Part shown: positions 42,922 to 51,770 of the stretch, piece by piece
Numbering within the stretch: position 1 is the stretch's first letter
How the letters are laid out: each line of letters starts with the position of its first letter
Source: Candidatus Syntrophopropionicum ammoniitolerans
GTDB lineage: Bacteria; Bacillota; Desulfotomaculia; Desulfotomaculales; Pelotomaculaceae
Length of the DNA: 64,000 nucleotides
Direction: 5' to 3'
Assembly: GCA_013201395.1 (NCBI GenBank)
Contig: JABMJD010000006.1
Span: 1-64,000 of the forward strand
The notes under the pieces: generated by a model
Told to the model about the DNA's origin: nothing
The model's database searches: none
Seen by the model: only the letters and a program-made list of their open reading frames with translations
Program-made: the position numbers and the translations under genes

Positions 42922-44058
42922 TTGTCTGCAAGGCCGGTATGGGCGGAAATCGATTTGGCTGCCATAACCAGCAACATGGTAGAAATTAGGCGAATAGCCA
43001 GCCCCACAGCAAGGGTAATGGCAGTGGTCAAGGCCAATGGTTATGGCCATGGTGCGGTAGAGGTCAGCCGGACTGTTTTGGCCGGCGGGGCTGATTGGCT
43101 GGGGGTAGCCAGAACAGATGAAGGTTTGTTACTCAGGGAGGCGGGCATTAGGGCCCCCATTTTGGTATTAGGTTTCTTGACTCCCGAGCAATCAGTTGAT
43201 GCGGTCAGGGGCTGTTTATCTCAGGCCGTTTATAGTAGGGCTATGGCCCTGAGCCTGGCAGAGGCTGCCGCCGCCGCCGGGACAAGAGCCCGGATTCATT
43301 TTAAAATTGATACCGGCATGGGTCGGCTGGGCTGGCAGGTGGGTGAAGAGGCGTCAGTCAGGGCCATCCTTGATTTGGCCCGCAATCCCCATCTAGAGGT
43401 AGAAGGGATATTTACACATTTTGCTGCAGCAGACGCTGCCAACCTGGACTACACGAAAGAGCAATTTTCCAAATTTGTGGCCCTGATTGTACGGCTCCGC
43501 AGGGAAGGGCTGGAAATTCCCCTCAAACATGCGGCAAATAGTGCTGCCCTAATGAACATGCCTGAAGCCCATTTGGATTTGGTACGCGCAGGCATTATTG
43601 TATATGGCCTTTACCCTTCCGCGGAGGTGGATAAAGGGTTAATAAAACTGCGGCCAGCTATGAGTCTCAAGGCACAGGTGGCCCATGTAAAGGATGTGCC
43701 GGCTGGTTTTAAGGTTAGCTACGGATGCACCTATTCCACCAAAAAGAGCACTGTTATTGCTACGCTACCTCTCGGTTATGCCGATGGTTACTCCCGGCTG
43801 TTGTCCTCCAAGGGGCAAGCCTTATTACACGGCCGCAAGGCACCTGTTGTCGGGCGGGTTTGTATGGATCAGTTCATGGTTGATGTGGGTCACATTCCCG
43901 GTGTTCGGGTGGGTGATGAGGCCGTTCTTATTGGTCGCCAGGGCCCGGCGGAGATTACAGCCGATGATCTGGCAGCGATGCTGGGGAGCATAAACTACGA
44001 GGTTGTGTGTCTGGTCAATGGCCGTGTTCCCCGTGTGTACGTGGGGTCCGTATCCTGA
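42922..44058 (+). CDS. alr: Alanine racemase
   Basis: A 378-residue PLP enzyme making D-alanine for peptidoglycan. The PLP lysine is in [14 protein letters not shown] (about K35), [16 protein letters not shown] is a hallmark, AANSAALMN follows, and the catalytic tyrosine is in [10 protein letters not shown] 42922 after AAAGAGGTGTAGG fits family length; an upstream in-frame TTG would add 30 unrelated residues. In many Firmicutes mazEF follows alr; no such pair is present here. Confidence 0.92.
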   Translation: MSARPVWAEIDLAAITSNMVEIRRIASPTARVMAVVKANGYGHGAVEVSRTVLAGGADWLGVARTDEGLLLREAGIRAPILVLGFLTPEQSVDAVRGCLSQAVYSRAMALSLAEAAAAAGTRARIHFKIDTGMGRLGWQVGEEASVRAILDLARNPHLEVEGIFTHFAAADAANLDYTKEQFSKFVALIVRLRREGLEIPLKHAANSAALMNMPEAHLDLVRAGIIVYGLYPSAEVDKGLIKLRPAMSLKAQVAHVKDVPAGFKVSYGCTYSTKKSTVIATLPLGYADGYSRLLSSKGQALLHGRKAPVVGRVCMDQFMVDVGHIPGVRVGDEAVLIGRQGPAEITADDLAAMLGSINYEVVCLVNGRVPRVYVGSVS

Positions 44059-44110
44059 CCCTGTCGTTACCAGTGTTGCTATAATGATGAGGGGTAACCT
44101 TTGGGGTCTG

Positions 44111-44464
44111 TTAGCCAGCCCGGTCGCGTTTTGCGGTGCGCTTAATGAGATAGAGATTTTTCCCTTCCTTTATCGTCAGCAGTTGATCCACTAGCCCATA
44201 GTCCTTCATTTTTAGCCAAAAGGGCAGGGCGCCCCATCGAATCCCCGTTACCACAATTTTTTTAAAGTGGGGCCTTAAAAATTGTAGGGCCATTTTCCCC
44301 AGTCCATTTCTGCGGGGGTGATGGCCAATAGTTAGCACCCGCAGATCAAAGATATTATTTTTTTTGGGGAAGCCAATGATTTTGATGCTGCCGTTTAACA
44401 AATAAACTGTGGCCATTTTGTTTCCGTACAGGAATTCATATTCAAGTACAGTGTGGGGGTACAT
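44111..44464 (-). CDS. Small GNAT-like protein
   Basis: A 117-residue protein. LRVLTIGHHPRRNGLGKMAL resembles the acetyl-CoA-binding loop of GNAT acetyltransferases (RxxGLG), and ALPFWLKMKDYGLVD resembles their motif B region. It is short for the family, with the first two strands and helices shrunk, so activity is uncertain. The gene has a strong AAGGAGGTAAG before ATG 44464. It is convergent with alr, whose stop is 53 bases from its own. Substrate unknown. Confidence 0.55.
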   Translation of the reverse strand: MYPHTVLEYEFLYGNKMATVYLLNGSIKIIGFPKKNNIFDLRVLTIGHHPRRNGLGKMALQFLRPHFKKIVVTGIRWGALPFWLKMKDYGLVDQLLTIKEGKNLYLIKRTAKRDRAG

Positions 44465-44682
44465 GATTTCTTACCTCCTTATGCAGAAATGTTTAGCTAT
44501 ATATATCATACCAGGAAGGGCTATTGTTAGGCAATTTGGAATTATATAAGTATTCTGATAATACTGTATACATGTTTTCCCCACCGGCACGATGAGATAT
44601 AATTAGGGATACACTGTTGCAGGTTGTCGTTATGCAGGGGAATAAGGAGAACCCCAGCTAAAAGCCAGGGCTTCCTTTTTTG
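44465..44682. other. Non-coding stretch with a hairpin near its end
   Basis: No gene is visible. The stretch is AT-rich, with a stem-like element at about 44650-44673 (GAAccCCaGC pairing loosely with GCcaGGGcTTC) followed by TTTTTT, which would act as a weak plus-strand terminator, although no plus-strand gene precedes it. Confidence 0.35.
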
Positions 44683-44749
44683 GGGAGACACGGAATCGAA
44701 CCGTAAAGCGGGTTCCGGACCGCGCTGTGCTCCCGACACTCCCCCCAGG
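44683..44749 (-). other. tRNA-like element (degenerate or unusual tRNA)
   Basis: On the minus strand a GGGGAG start pairs with CTCCCC at the end (six of seven acceptor pairs), and ACGGTTCGATTCCGT forms a perfect T arm with a canonical TTCGATT loop directly joined to the acceptor. The middle is wrong: the anticodon arm can make only GCGG/CCGC with an 8-base loop (TCCGGAAC), and the D arm is not standard. The total is about 66 bases with no encoded CCA. It is either a decayed tRNA or a tRNA-like RNA; no amino acid is assigned. Confidence 0.45.
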
Positions 44750-44896
44750 TATTTATTCCCAATGCAATTATGTCATTTGGGAGATGCCAGTGTCAATAGT
44801 TAAGTTAATCAACGGCATGTGAACCACAAAGGGGTAATCTGCCGTCTAAGTTTGTGAAGGCCTTTCCAGTGATTCTAAAACACCGGGTGAATAATT
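44750..44896. other. Non-coding leader before the ECF sigma gene
   Basis: No gene or strong structure seen. It presumably holds the promoter of the sigma/anti-sigma operon, but I cannot name its elements. Confidence 0.3.
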
Positions 44897-45424
44897 TTGT
44901 CTGATGAAAATCTAGTTTTGCTGTCCCAATCGGGTGACAACGAGGCTTTTTCCCAATTAATCCAAAAATATTCTGCGGACGCGTATCGTACTGCGTTTAT
45001 GGTTTTGCGCGATTGCGACGGGGTGGAAGATGTGGTCCAGGAATCCTTTTTGACCTGCTATCGTAAAATAAAATCATTTAGGATGGAGTCATCTTTTAAA
45101 ACCTGGCTTTATCGGATTGTTGTCAACAGATGCTACGACAGATTACGAAAACTAAATCGCGAGAAGGAAACACTAAAAAAAATGTCCCTGCATATCAGGC
45201 CTGGCCATGAGGTCTCTTATAGTATAGAAAGCAAGCTGGATTTGCGGAAAATCGTTCTGGATCTTAAACCGGAACACCGCCTGGTCCTGACCTTATATTA
45301 CGGGATGGATTTTGGTGTGCAAAAGGTAGCGGAAATTTTGGATATTCCAGAAGGTACAGTAAAATCAAGATTGCATGCAGCAAGAAATATGATTAAAAGG
45401 AGCTTAGTGGTAAAACCTCTTTGA
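44897..45424 (+). CDS. ECF-type RNA polymerase sigma factor
   Basis: A 175-residue sigma-70 family protein of ECF size. Region 2 is visible as DAYRTAFMVLRDCDGVEDVVQESFL and FRMESSFKTWLYRIVVNRCYD, and region 4 as LDLKPEHRLVLTLYYG with the helix-turn-helix VAEILDIPEGTVKSRLHAAR. Regions 1.1 and 3 are absent. TTG 44897 follows GGGTGA by a few bases. The zinc-finger anti-sigma gene is 48 bases downstream, so the pair should work together at an envelope-related promoter. Confidence 0.92.
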   Translation: MSDENLVLLSQSGDNEAFSQLIQKYSADAYRTAFMVLRDCDGVEDVVQESFLTCYRKIKSFRMESSFKTWLYRIVVNRCYDRLRKLNREKETLKKMSLHIRPGHEVSYSIESKLDLRKIVLDLKPEHRLVLTLYYGMDFGVQKVAEILDIPEGTVKSRLHAARNMIKRSLVVKPL

Positions 45425-45472
45425 GGGGAAACAAGGCTTCCCTGCAGATCTGTCAGAAAGAGGAACGGAAAT

Positions 45473-46642
45473 ATGAGTTGCGAGCAAATACAAGCATTGT
45501 TGAATGATTATTTAAATAAAACGCTCTCCGAAAAGGAGGAACTACTGGTAAAACGGCACCTAGAAAAATGTGCTTCCTGCCGCAGTGAATACTACAATTT
45601 GCTCCATGCGGACAAGGCTCTGCGGCAGGTCATTTGTGAAATGGTGGCCGAAATAGATGTACCCCACGGTCTCAGTGTAAACATTGAAAGGACTATTGCC
45701 CGGGAAAATAGAACAGGGCCCTCAGGCCTGGTGGTGTGGCTAAAAACACCGTTGGTGGCGGCAGCGCTGCTTTTTGTGGTGATGGCTGCTGTTCTTGGTG
45801 CTTACCAGAACCACTTTAACCCATTTGCGCAGAAGCAGGTGGCCCGGCAGGTGCAGGATGAGGAAAGACCTGCAGACGGTGTCCTGTCCCAGGTGGACGC
45901 AGGGAATTCGACTGTAAAGGAAAAGGAGGATGCTCCGGCTGTGGTTTCACCCTCAAATCAGCTAGAAGCTCTCCCTGACCAGGGGCCAAAGGAAGAGGAG
46001 CAGGAAAGCATTGTCAGGCAGCAGGCCCTGGCTTTAAAGGAACCAGGGGAAAGGGCATCTAAAAATATGCGGGAGATTCAGGGGGGCCAGACTGTGGAGC
46101 CGATAGAGGAGGGTGCTCGGCAAGAATTAAATGCGCCCCAGTCGGGAGAGGGGGAGCAAGGTGACTTTTTTGTTACTTCTGCCCCACCTGCTGGTAGCGG
46201 GGGGGCGGCTGCCGCCAATAGTCGCATATTAAATGACGAAATGTCAGCAGAAAAGAGAGATGCAATTGACGGCAGTGGCCTGGATCTTGTCCCGGTGAAA
46301 CCTTACTATCTGCCTCTGGGAGCTGTTCCTGTAAATGTAACCTCAACTGCCGGGGGAATTTTCCAGGAATACCAGGCAGGTGACAGGCATTTTACAGTTA
46401 AACAAACCCGGTTGGGGGCAGATGATCAGGAGCTGGTGAAAAAATCAGCACAGGTGGCCAATGTTGATGTTGTTGATATTAATGGCCGGCAGGGACTGAT
46501 GGAGAAGAGTCAGCTGGGGCAGGATGATCATCATGCCGGTACTGTTACAACACTAAAGTGGCGGCAGGATGATTGGGCTTTTGTGGTATCCGGTGATTTG
46601 CCGGAAGAAGAGATAATAAAAATCTCCAAATCATTAAGGTAG
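45473..46642 (+). CDS. Anti-sigma factor with zf-HC2 domain and long extracytoplasmic region
   Basis: A 389-residue single-pass membrane protein. The N terminus is a zf-HC2 zinc anti-sigma domain with C3, H29, C33 and C36 (RHLEKCASC). A membrane segment runs from about 89 to 110. A low-complexity Glu/Gln/Pro-rich linker (about 115-265) leads to a C-terminal domain of about 120 residues with YYLPLGAVPVNVTSTAGG, VKQTRLGADDQELVKK and KWRQDDWAFVVSGDLPEEEI, seen in Firmicute lipoprotein-like sensors. ATG 45473 follows AGAGGAACGG. It should hold the ECF factor inactive until an outside signal. Confidence 0.85.
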   Translation: MSCEQIQALLNDYLNKTLSEKEELLVKRHLEKCASCRSEYYNLLHADKALRQVICEMVAEIDVPHGLSVNIERTIARENRTGPSGLVVWLKTPLVAAALLFVVMAAVLGAYQNHFNPFAQKQVARQVQDEERPADGVLSQVDAGNSTVKEKEDAPAVVSPSNQLEALPDQGPKEEEQESIVRQQALALKEPGERASKNMREIQGGQTVEPIEEGARQELNAPQSGEGEQGDFFVTSAPPAGSGGAAAANSRILNDEMSAEKRDAIDGSGLDLVPVKPYYLPLGAVPVNVTSTAGGIFQEYQAGDRHFTVKQTRLGADDQELVKKSAQVANVDVVDINGRQGLMEKSQLGQDDHHAGTVTTLKWRQDDWAFVVSGDLPEEEIIKISKSLR

Positions 46643-46659
46643 TAATAAGGCGGTAATAG

Positions 46660-46684
46660 ACCAGGTGTCCAACCTGGTTTTTTT
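46660..46684 (+). terminator. Terminator of the sigma/anti-sigma operon
   Basis: ACCAGGT (46660-46666) pairs with ACCTGGT (46672-46678) around GTCCA and runs into a seven-base T tract. It lies 17 bases after the anti-sigma stop. Confidence 0.85.
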
Positions 46685-46758
46685 GCTATCCGGACTGGAA
46701 TATTAACAGTTTTAGCGGAGATACTTCCTTAACAGACAGACTTTTAAGGAGATGAACA

Positions 46759-49419
46759 TTGTTGGAACGGGATCACAGGCAGAACATTGATCATCTGGCA
46801 GCAAAGGCCCAAGATGCCCTGCATAAATTTATGGAATTTGATCAGGAGGGTGTGGACCGGATTGTCAAGGCTATGGCTCTAGCCGGGCTCGACCGGCATA
46901 TGGATCTGGCCAGGCTGGCTGTAGAAGAAACAGGCCGGGGCGTTTATGAAGATAAAATTGTCAAGAATATTTTTGCCACAGATAATGTTTACCATAGCAT
47001 CAAGTACGACAAGACTGTGGGTATGATCAAGGTTGATGGGGAGGATGAATATGAGGAGGTAGCAGAACCGGTGGGTGTGATCGCAGGGATTACACCAGTG
47101 ACTAACCCAACCTCCACTACCATGTTTAAGTCCCTGATTTCAATCAAAACCAGAAACCCAATTATCTTCAGCTTCCACCCGGGAGCGCAGCAGTGCAGTG
47201 CGGCAGCAGCCAAGGTAATGCTGGAGGCGGCAGTAGAAGCAGGTGCACCGGAAAACTGCATTAGCTGGATTGAACAGACCTCCATAGAAGCAACAAAATT
47301 GCTCATGGTTCACCCAAAGGTCTCCCTAATTCTGGCTACCGGTGGGGCGGAGATGGTCCAATCTGCTTATAGTTGCGGTAAACCTGCTCTGGGTGTGGGA
47401 CCGGGTAATGTGCCATGCTATATTGAAAAGTCCGCTAACCTGCACCGGGCGGTGACGGATCTGATCTTGAGCAAAACCTTTGACAACGGCATGATTTGTG
47501 CTTCGGAACAGGGTTTAATTGTGGACCGGGAGGTGGCGGCGGCGGTAGAATCCCTTTTAGTAGAAAACGGCTGCTATTTTCTCAACGAAAGGGAAATGGC
47601 ATTGTTGGTGCAGGTGGCCACCGCCGGTGGCAGCTGTTCTTTAAACCCCGAAATAGTGGGCAAGACAGCAGGTTCAATAGCCCAAATGGCTGGTTTTGCC
47701 GTACCGGCGGGGGTGAAAATACTAATCGCCCCCCAAGAAGGGGTCGGTCCGGATTATCCCCTTTCCAGGGAAAAACTAAGCCCGGTTTTGGTCTATTACC
47801 AGGCAGAGAGTCCCCAGGAGGGGATTGAAAGGTGCGCTGAGATGGTTGAATATGGTGGGATGGGGCATTCGGCAGTGATCCACACCAGTGACGAAAAACT
47901 GATTTCTTCCTTTGCCCGCCGAGTTATGGCCGGCCGGATCATAGTCAATGCCCCCTCCACACATGGTGCCATTGGTGACATTTATAACACCAATATGCCC
48001 TCCCTCACCCTGGGCTGTGGTTCCTACGGCCGCAACGCCACCACAGCTAATGTCAGTGCTGTCAACCTGCTTAATATTAAGCGGGTGGCCAGGAGGCAGG
48101 TAAACATGCAGTGGTTTCGGGTGCCGGAAAGGATTTATTTTGAAAGGGGTGCCATTCAATATCTGGCCAAAATGCCGGGGATAGCCAGGGCACTGGTGGT
48201 GACGGATCAGGCCATGGTGGAACTGGGGTATGTGGACAAAATCAAATATCATTTGGCCCGCAGAAGGAATGGGCCGGCAGTAGAAGTGTTCGGTGAAGTT
48301 GTCCCCGATCCATCTCTGGCCCTGATTTCAAAGGGACTGCAGCTTATGAATATATACCAACCAGATACCATTATTGCTCTGGGGGGCGGTTCGGCCATAG
48401 ATGCAGCTAAGGGGATGTGGCTTTTCTATGAGCATCCGGAGGTGGAGTTTGAGTTTTTGCGGCTTAAATTTCTGGATATTCGCAAGCGGACCTATAAGTT
48501 TCCCAAGTTGGGCCGCCGGGCCAGGCTGGTGGCCATCCCCACTACTAGCGGTAGCGGCTCCGAAGTAACAGCCTTTGCCGTGATTACCGACAAGGGAAAA
48601 GACATCAAATATCCCCTGGCAGACTACGAACTAACGCCGGATGTGGCTATTATCGACCCTGATTTTGTGGAAACATTGCCCCGGGGTCTGGTAGCGGACA
48701 CGGGCATGGATGTATTATCTCATGGTATAGAGGCTTATGTTTCGGTCATGGCTTCCGATTACACTGATGCCCTTTGTTTAAAGGCCATCGAACTGGTTTT
48801 CAAGTACCTGCCCCAATCCTGGCGGGAAAAGGATCAGGTAGCCCGGGAAAAAATGCATAATGCGGCTACTATAGCGGGTATGGCTTTTACCAACGCTTTT
48901 TTGGGTGTCACCCATGCCCTGGCGCATAAAGTGGGGGGAGAGTTTGATATCACCCACGGCCGAGCCAATGCGGTGTTGTTGCCTTATGTTATCGGGTATA
49001 ATGCCGGGTTACCCAGTAAATTTGTTTCCTTCCCCAAGTACGAGAGCTACATTGCCCCGGAAAAATATCGACAGATTGCTGCCCACCTTCATCTACCCGC
49101 CGCCACGCCGGAAGAAGGTGTGCACAGCTTGATTGAAGCAGTATCCGCCTTGGGCCGGTCCCTGGAAATACCGGACACCTTTGCCGGACTTGGTATCGAG
49201 GAGAAAGAATTTATGTCCAAAATCCCGGAACTGGCGGAAATGGCCTTTGCTGATCAGACTACTACTACCAACCCCCGCCTGCCCCTCATCAGTGAACTAG
49301 GGGAAATCCTGCACCAGGCCTATACCGGCCGGCAGGTTAAGCCAGGGGACATAGACCCCTATCCCTTAACAGAATCCCTACCTGGGGCACTCTCCAATGG
49401 CAATATCCTACAGCAGTAG
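46759..49419 (+). CDS. adhE: Bifunctional acetaldehyde-CoA/alcohol dehydrogenase
   Basis: An 886-residue fusion. The N-terminal part (about 1-445) is an aldehyde dehydrogenase reducing acetyl-CoA to acetaldehyde, with the catalytic cysteine in TFDNGMICASEQ. The C-terminal part (about 455-880) is an iron-dependent alcohol dehydrogenase with GGGSAIDAAKG, DTGMDVLSHGIEAYVS and HALAHKVGGEFDITHGRANA, carrying the iron-binding histidines. AdhE forms long helical filaments. TTG 46759, seven bases after GGAG, is used; TTG 46762 is the next codon. Such an enzyme allows ethanol formation or use, fitting a fermentative or syntrophic life. Confidence 0.95.
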   Translation: MLERDHRQNIDHLAAKAQDALHKFMEFDQEGVDRIVKAMALAGLDRHMDLARLAVEETGRGVYEDKIVKNIFATDNVYHSIKYDKTVGMIKVDGEDEYEEVAEPVGVIAGITPVTNPTSTTMFKSLISIKTRNPIIFSFHPGAQQCSAAAAKVMLEAAVEAGAPENCISWIEQTSIEATKLLMVHPKVSLILATGGAEMVQSAYSCGKPALGVGPGNVPCYIEKSANLHRAVTDLILSKTFDNGMICASEQGLIVDREVAAAVESLLVENGCYFLNEREMALLVQVATAGGSCSLNPEIVGKTAGSIAQMAGFAVPAGVKILIAPQEGVGPDYPLSREKLSPVLVYYQAESPQEGIERCAEMVEYGGMGHSAVIHTSDEKLISSFARRVMAGRIIVNAPSTHGAIGDIYNTNMPSLTLGCGSYGRNATTANVSAVNLLNIKRVARRQVNMQWFRVPERIYFERGAIQYLAKMPGIARALVVTDQAMVELGYVDKIKYHLARRRNGPAVEVFGEVVPDPSLALISKGLQLMNIYQPDTIIALGGGSAIDAAKGMWLFYEHPEVEFEFLRLKFLDIRKRTYKFPKLGRRARLVAIPTTSGSGSEVTAFAVITDKGKDIKYPLADYELTPDVAIIDPDFVETLPRGLVADTGMDVLSHGIEAYVSVMASDYTDALCLKAIELVFKYLPQSWREKDQVAREKMHNAATIAGMAFTNAFLGVTHALAHKVGGEFDITHGRANAVLLPYVIGYNAGLPSKFVSFPKYESYIAPEKYRQIAAHLHLPAATPEEGVHSLIEAVSALGRSLEIPDTFAGLGIEEKEFMSKIPELAEMAFADQTTTTNPRLPLISELGEILHQAYTGRQVKPGDIDPYPLTESLPGALSNGNILQQ

Positions 49420-49532
49420 CTGGGGCGTCAATTACCCCCGGTAAAAAAATATGGCAGAGCTACCACATGCAGCAATTTTGGTGTATAATCTTAATTGTTT
49501 GATGATTATGTCAAATTGGGGTGGATTAATCC

Positions 49533-51428
49533 TTGCTTAAGATAGCAATGGCGCAAACGGAGGTCATACCTGGTAGACCGGACCTGAATTACCGGAAAAT
49601 GATAAGTATGATTGGCCGGGCCCGAGCTAAAGGGGCACAGCTGGTTATTTTCCCAGCTCTTTCTATCCCGGGGCGTTTGCTGGGTGACACCTGGGAACAG
49701 CAATCCTTTCTCAAAGATTGTGAGTACTACGGTCACCTGATAGTGGAGGCTTCCCAGGGGATGTGTGTAATTTTTGGCAACCTGGGAGTGGATTGGGATA
49801 AGGTTGGTAACGACGGTAGGGTACGTAAATACAACGCTGTCTATATCGCCCAAAACGGTAGTCTATACAGGGGGGGTAATTTACCCTACCCTTTTCAAAT
49901 TATGGAGTTAGGCCCATGGACCAATAATGTACACTATTTTTACAGTCCACGTGATTTGGCCCGAGAGATGGGTATTGAATATGCAGAACTAATGAGACCG
50001 ATTGATATAGAAATAGAAGGGGATAAATTAAGACTGGCCTGCATTTTAAAGCTGGAAGGTTGGGATAGGGAAACAACATCCGAACTGATTTCCTTGTGGG
50101 GTCAGGAGACACCGGTGGATCTATTAGTTAATATTGCTGCCTCGCCTTATGTAAGAGGGGAAAATAATAGGCGTAGGGGGTATTTTTCCAGGCTGATTGC
50201 TGAAATAGGGATTCCCTTAATTTTTGTCAATAACGTGGGAATTCAAAATAGTGGTAAAACCATCTACACTTTTGATGGCTGTAGCACGGTGTATAACAGT
50301 AGTGGCGCAGCGGTAGAAAACTGCCCCGCCTTTATTGAAGAATTAAGAACCTTGGAAATGGAACCAGGTGGAGACTTTCCTGGACAGCCGTTAACAGATA
50401 GAAATGATGGCGGTATTGACAGTATATACAGGTCTTTGCGTTATGGGATTAGCAAATTTTTGTCGGCAGTAGGTATAGAAAGGGTTGTGATTGGTCTTTC
50501 CGGTGGGATAGATTCAGCCATCAGCGCTTGTCTGTATAACCAGGTCCTTGACCCCCGGCAACTTTTGCTGGTAAATATGCCTAGTGTTTACAGTTCCCAA
50601 ACAACCAGGGATCTTTCCGCCAGGCTGGCGAAAAACCTGGGATGCCTGTACACAATCATGCCCATACAGAAAATTTTTACAGATACTGTGAGACAAATTG
50701 GTGAAACCCCGGTCAGAAACCCACAAGACGGCAGCCGATTCCACCTGACAGTTTCCTCCTTTGTGCAGGAAAGTATCCAAGCCCGTGATCGTTCAGCGCG
50801 GATTCTAGCCGGTGTAGCGGCGGCCTTTGGTGGTGGGTTTACCTGCAACACCAACAAAAGTGAGTTAACAGTTGGTTATGGAACACTTTATGGTGACTTG
50901 GCGGGTTTTCTGGCGGCGCTGGCTGATTTATGGAAGTACCAGATTTATGAACTGGCTCTGTATCTTAATGAAAATATCTATTGCCGGGAGGTAATTCCCC
51001 AGGAAATAATCACCCTGGTGCCCAGTGCGGAACTATCTGCCAGCCAGGATGTTGATCAGGGAAAAGGTGATCCCCTGGTCTATCCCTATCACGATTACCT
51101 TTTCCGGGCCTTTGTGGAGCGGGAAGGCCGGACAACTCCGGAGGAGATACTGACCTGGTACTGTACCGGCTGTTTGGAGGATAAAATTGGCTGCCGGGCC
51201 GGCCTGGTTAAAGAGCTTTTCTCCGGAGCCCGGGAATTTATTGCTGATCTGGAAAGGTGGTGGGGGCTCTACCGGGGGATGGGTGTGGCCAAAAGGATAC
51301 AGGCACCACCGGTCCTGGCAGTAAGTAAAAGGGCTTATGGATTTGAACCTGGCGAGGTACAGAATCCGGTGCATTTTACTGCCGGCTATCACCGGTTGAA
51401 AGAAAAAACCATTCGTCATGCAGAATAA
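49533..51428 (+). CDS. nadE: NAD(+) synthetase with degenerate glutaminase domain
   Basis: A 631-residue NadE of the long, glutamine-dependent form. The C-terminal synthetase domain (from about 300) is complete: LSGGIDSAISACL, NTNKSELTVGYGTLYGDLAG and WKYQIYELALYLN. The N-terminal nitrilase-like domain has lost its catalytic triad: A42 stands where the Glu of FPEL should be, M or G replaces the lysine region near the GNLPYPF block, and K173 replaces the Cys of ICEDxW (here ILKLEGW). The enzyme probably uses ammonia, or gets it from another protein. TTG 49533 follows GGGGTGG. Confidence 0.85.
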   Translation: MLKIAMAQTEVIPGRPDLNYRKMISMIGRARAKGAQLVIFPALSIPGRLLGDTWEQQSFLKDCEYYGHLIVEASQGMCVIFGNLGVDWDKVGNDGRVRKYNAVYIAQNGSLYRGGNLPYPFQIMELGPWTNNVHYFYSPRDLAREMGIEYAELMRPIDIEIEGDKLRLACILKLEGWDRETTSELISLWGQETPVDLLVNIAASPYVRGENNRRRGYFSRLIAEIGIPLIFVNNVGIQNSGKTIYTFDGCSTVYNSSGAAVENCPAFIEELRTLEMEPGGDFPGQPLTDRNDGGIDSIYRSLRYGISKFLSAVGIERVVIGLSGGIDSAISACLYNQVLDPRQLLLVNMPSVYSSQTTRDLSARLAKNLGCLYTIMPIQKIFTDTVRQIGETPVRNPQDGSRFHLTVSSFVQESIQARDRSARILAGVAAAFGGGFTCNTNKSELTVGYGTLYGDLAGFLAALADLWKYQIYELALYLNENIYCREVIPQEIITLVPSAELSASQDVDQGKGDPLVYPYHDYLFRAFVEREGRTTPEEILTWYCTGCLEDKIGCRAGLVKELFSGAREFIADLERWWGLYRGMGVAKRIQAPPVLAVSKRAYGFEPGEVQNPVHFTAGYHRLKEKTIRHAE

Positions 51429-51482
51429 ACTGGTATTAACGGGGTAATGTGAGCCTAATTTGCATCAGGGGTAAGGAAAACC

Positions 51483-51770
51483 TCATTTTAGGAATTTACC
51501 GATGGCATCATTTAATCTGGCAATCATTTCTTGGTCCCCGCTTTCATATGCATGAAGAAGGCAGTGATTTATATGGTCGGTAAGAATAATCTTGCCCGCA
51601 TTGTTCAGTGCGGAGCGCACAGCAGACAGTTGGATGAGGATCTCGCTGCAATCAACGTCATCTTCAACCATTGTCCGGATCCCCTTTAGATGACCTATTG
51701 CCCTTGCCAACCTATTCAGTACATTTTTCTTATTGGGGTGGTAGTTAGTGTGTGATTGTGCCACTAGCAC
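51483..51770 (-). CDS. CsoR/FrmR-family metal-sensing transcriptional repressor
   Basis: A 95-residue all-helical DUF156 regulator. NVLNRLARAIGHLKGIRTMV is the typical start, and the CsoR-type ligands appear as C in DVDCSEILIQLSAV, then H and C in HINHCLLHAY. These would match Cu(I)-sensing C-H-C ligands, although FrmR- or RcnR-type sensing cannot be excluded. GTG 51770 is three bases after GGAGGCC. No metal ATPase or chaperone gene is adjacent, so the target is unclear. It lies convergent to nadE. Confidence 0.85.
   Translation of the reverse strand: MLVAQSHTNYHPNKKNVLNRLARAIGHLKGIRTMVEDDVDCSEILIQLSAVRSALNNAGKIILTDHINHCLLHAYESGDQEMIARLNDAIGKFLK

Noticed and set aside
44683-44749. tRNA-Sec (selC) or tRNA-Pyl in the gap before the ECF sigma gene
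   Set aside because: No UCA or CUA anticodon, no long variable arm, and total length about 66 bases; only the T arm and acceptor look like a tRNA.
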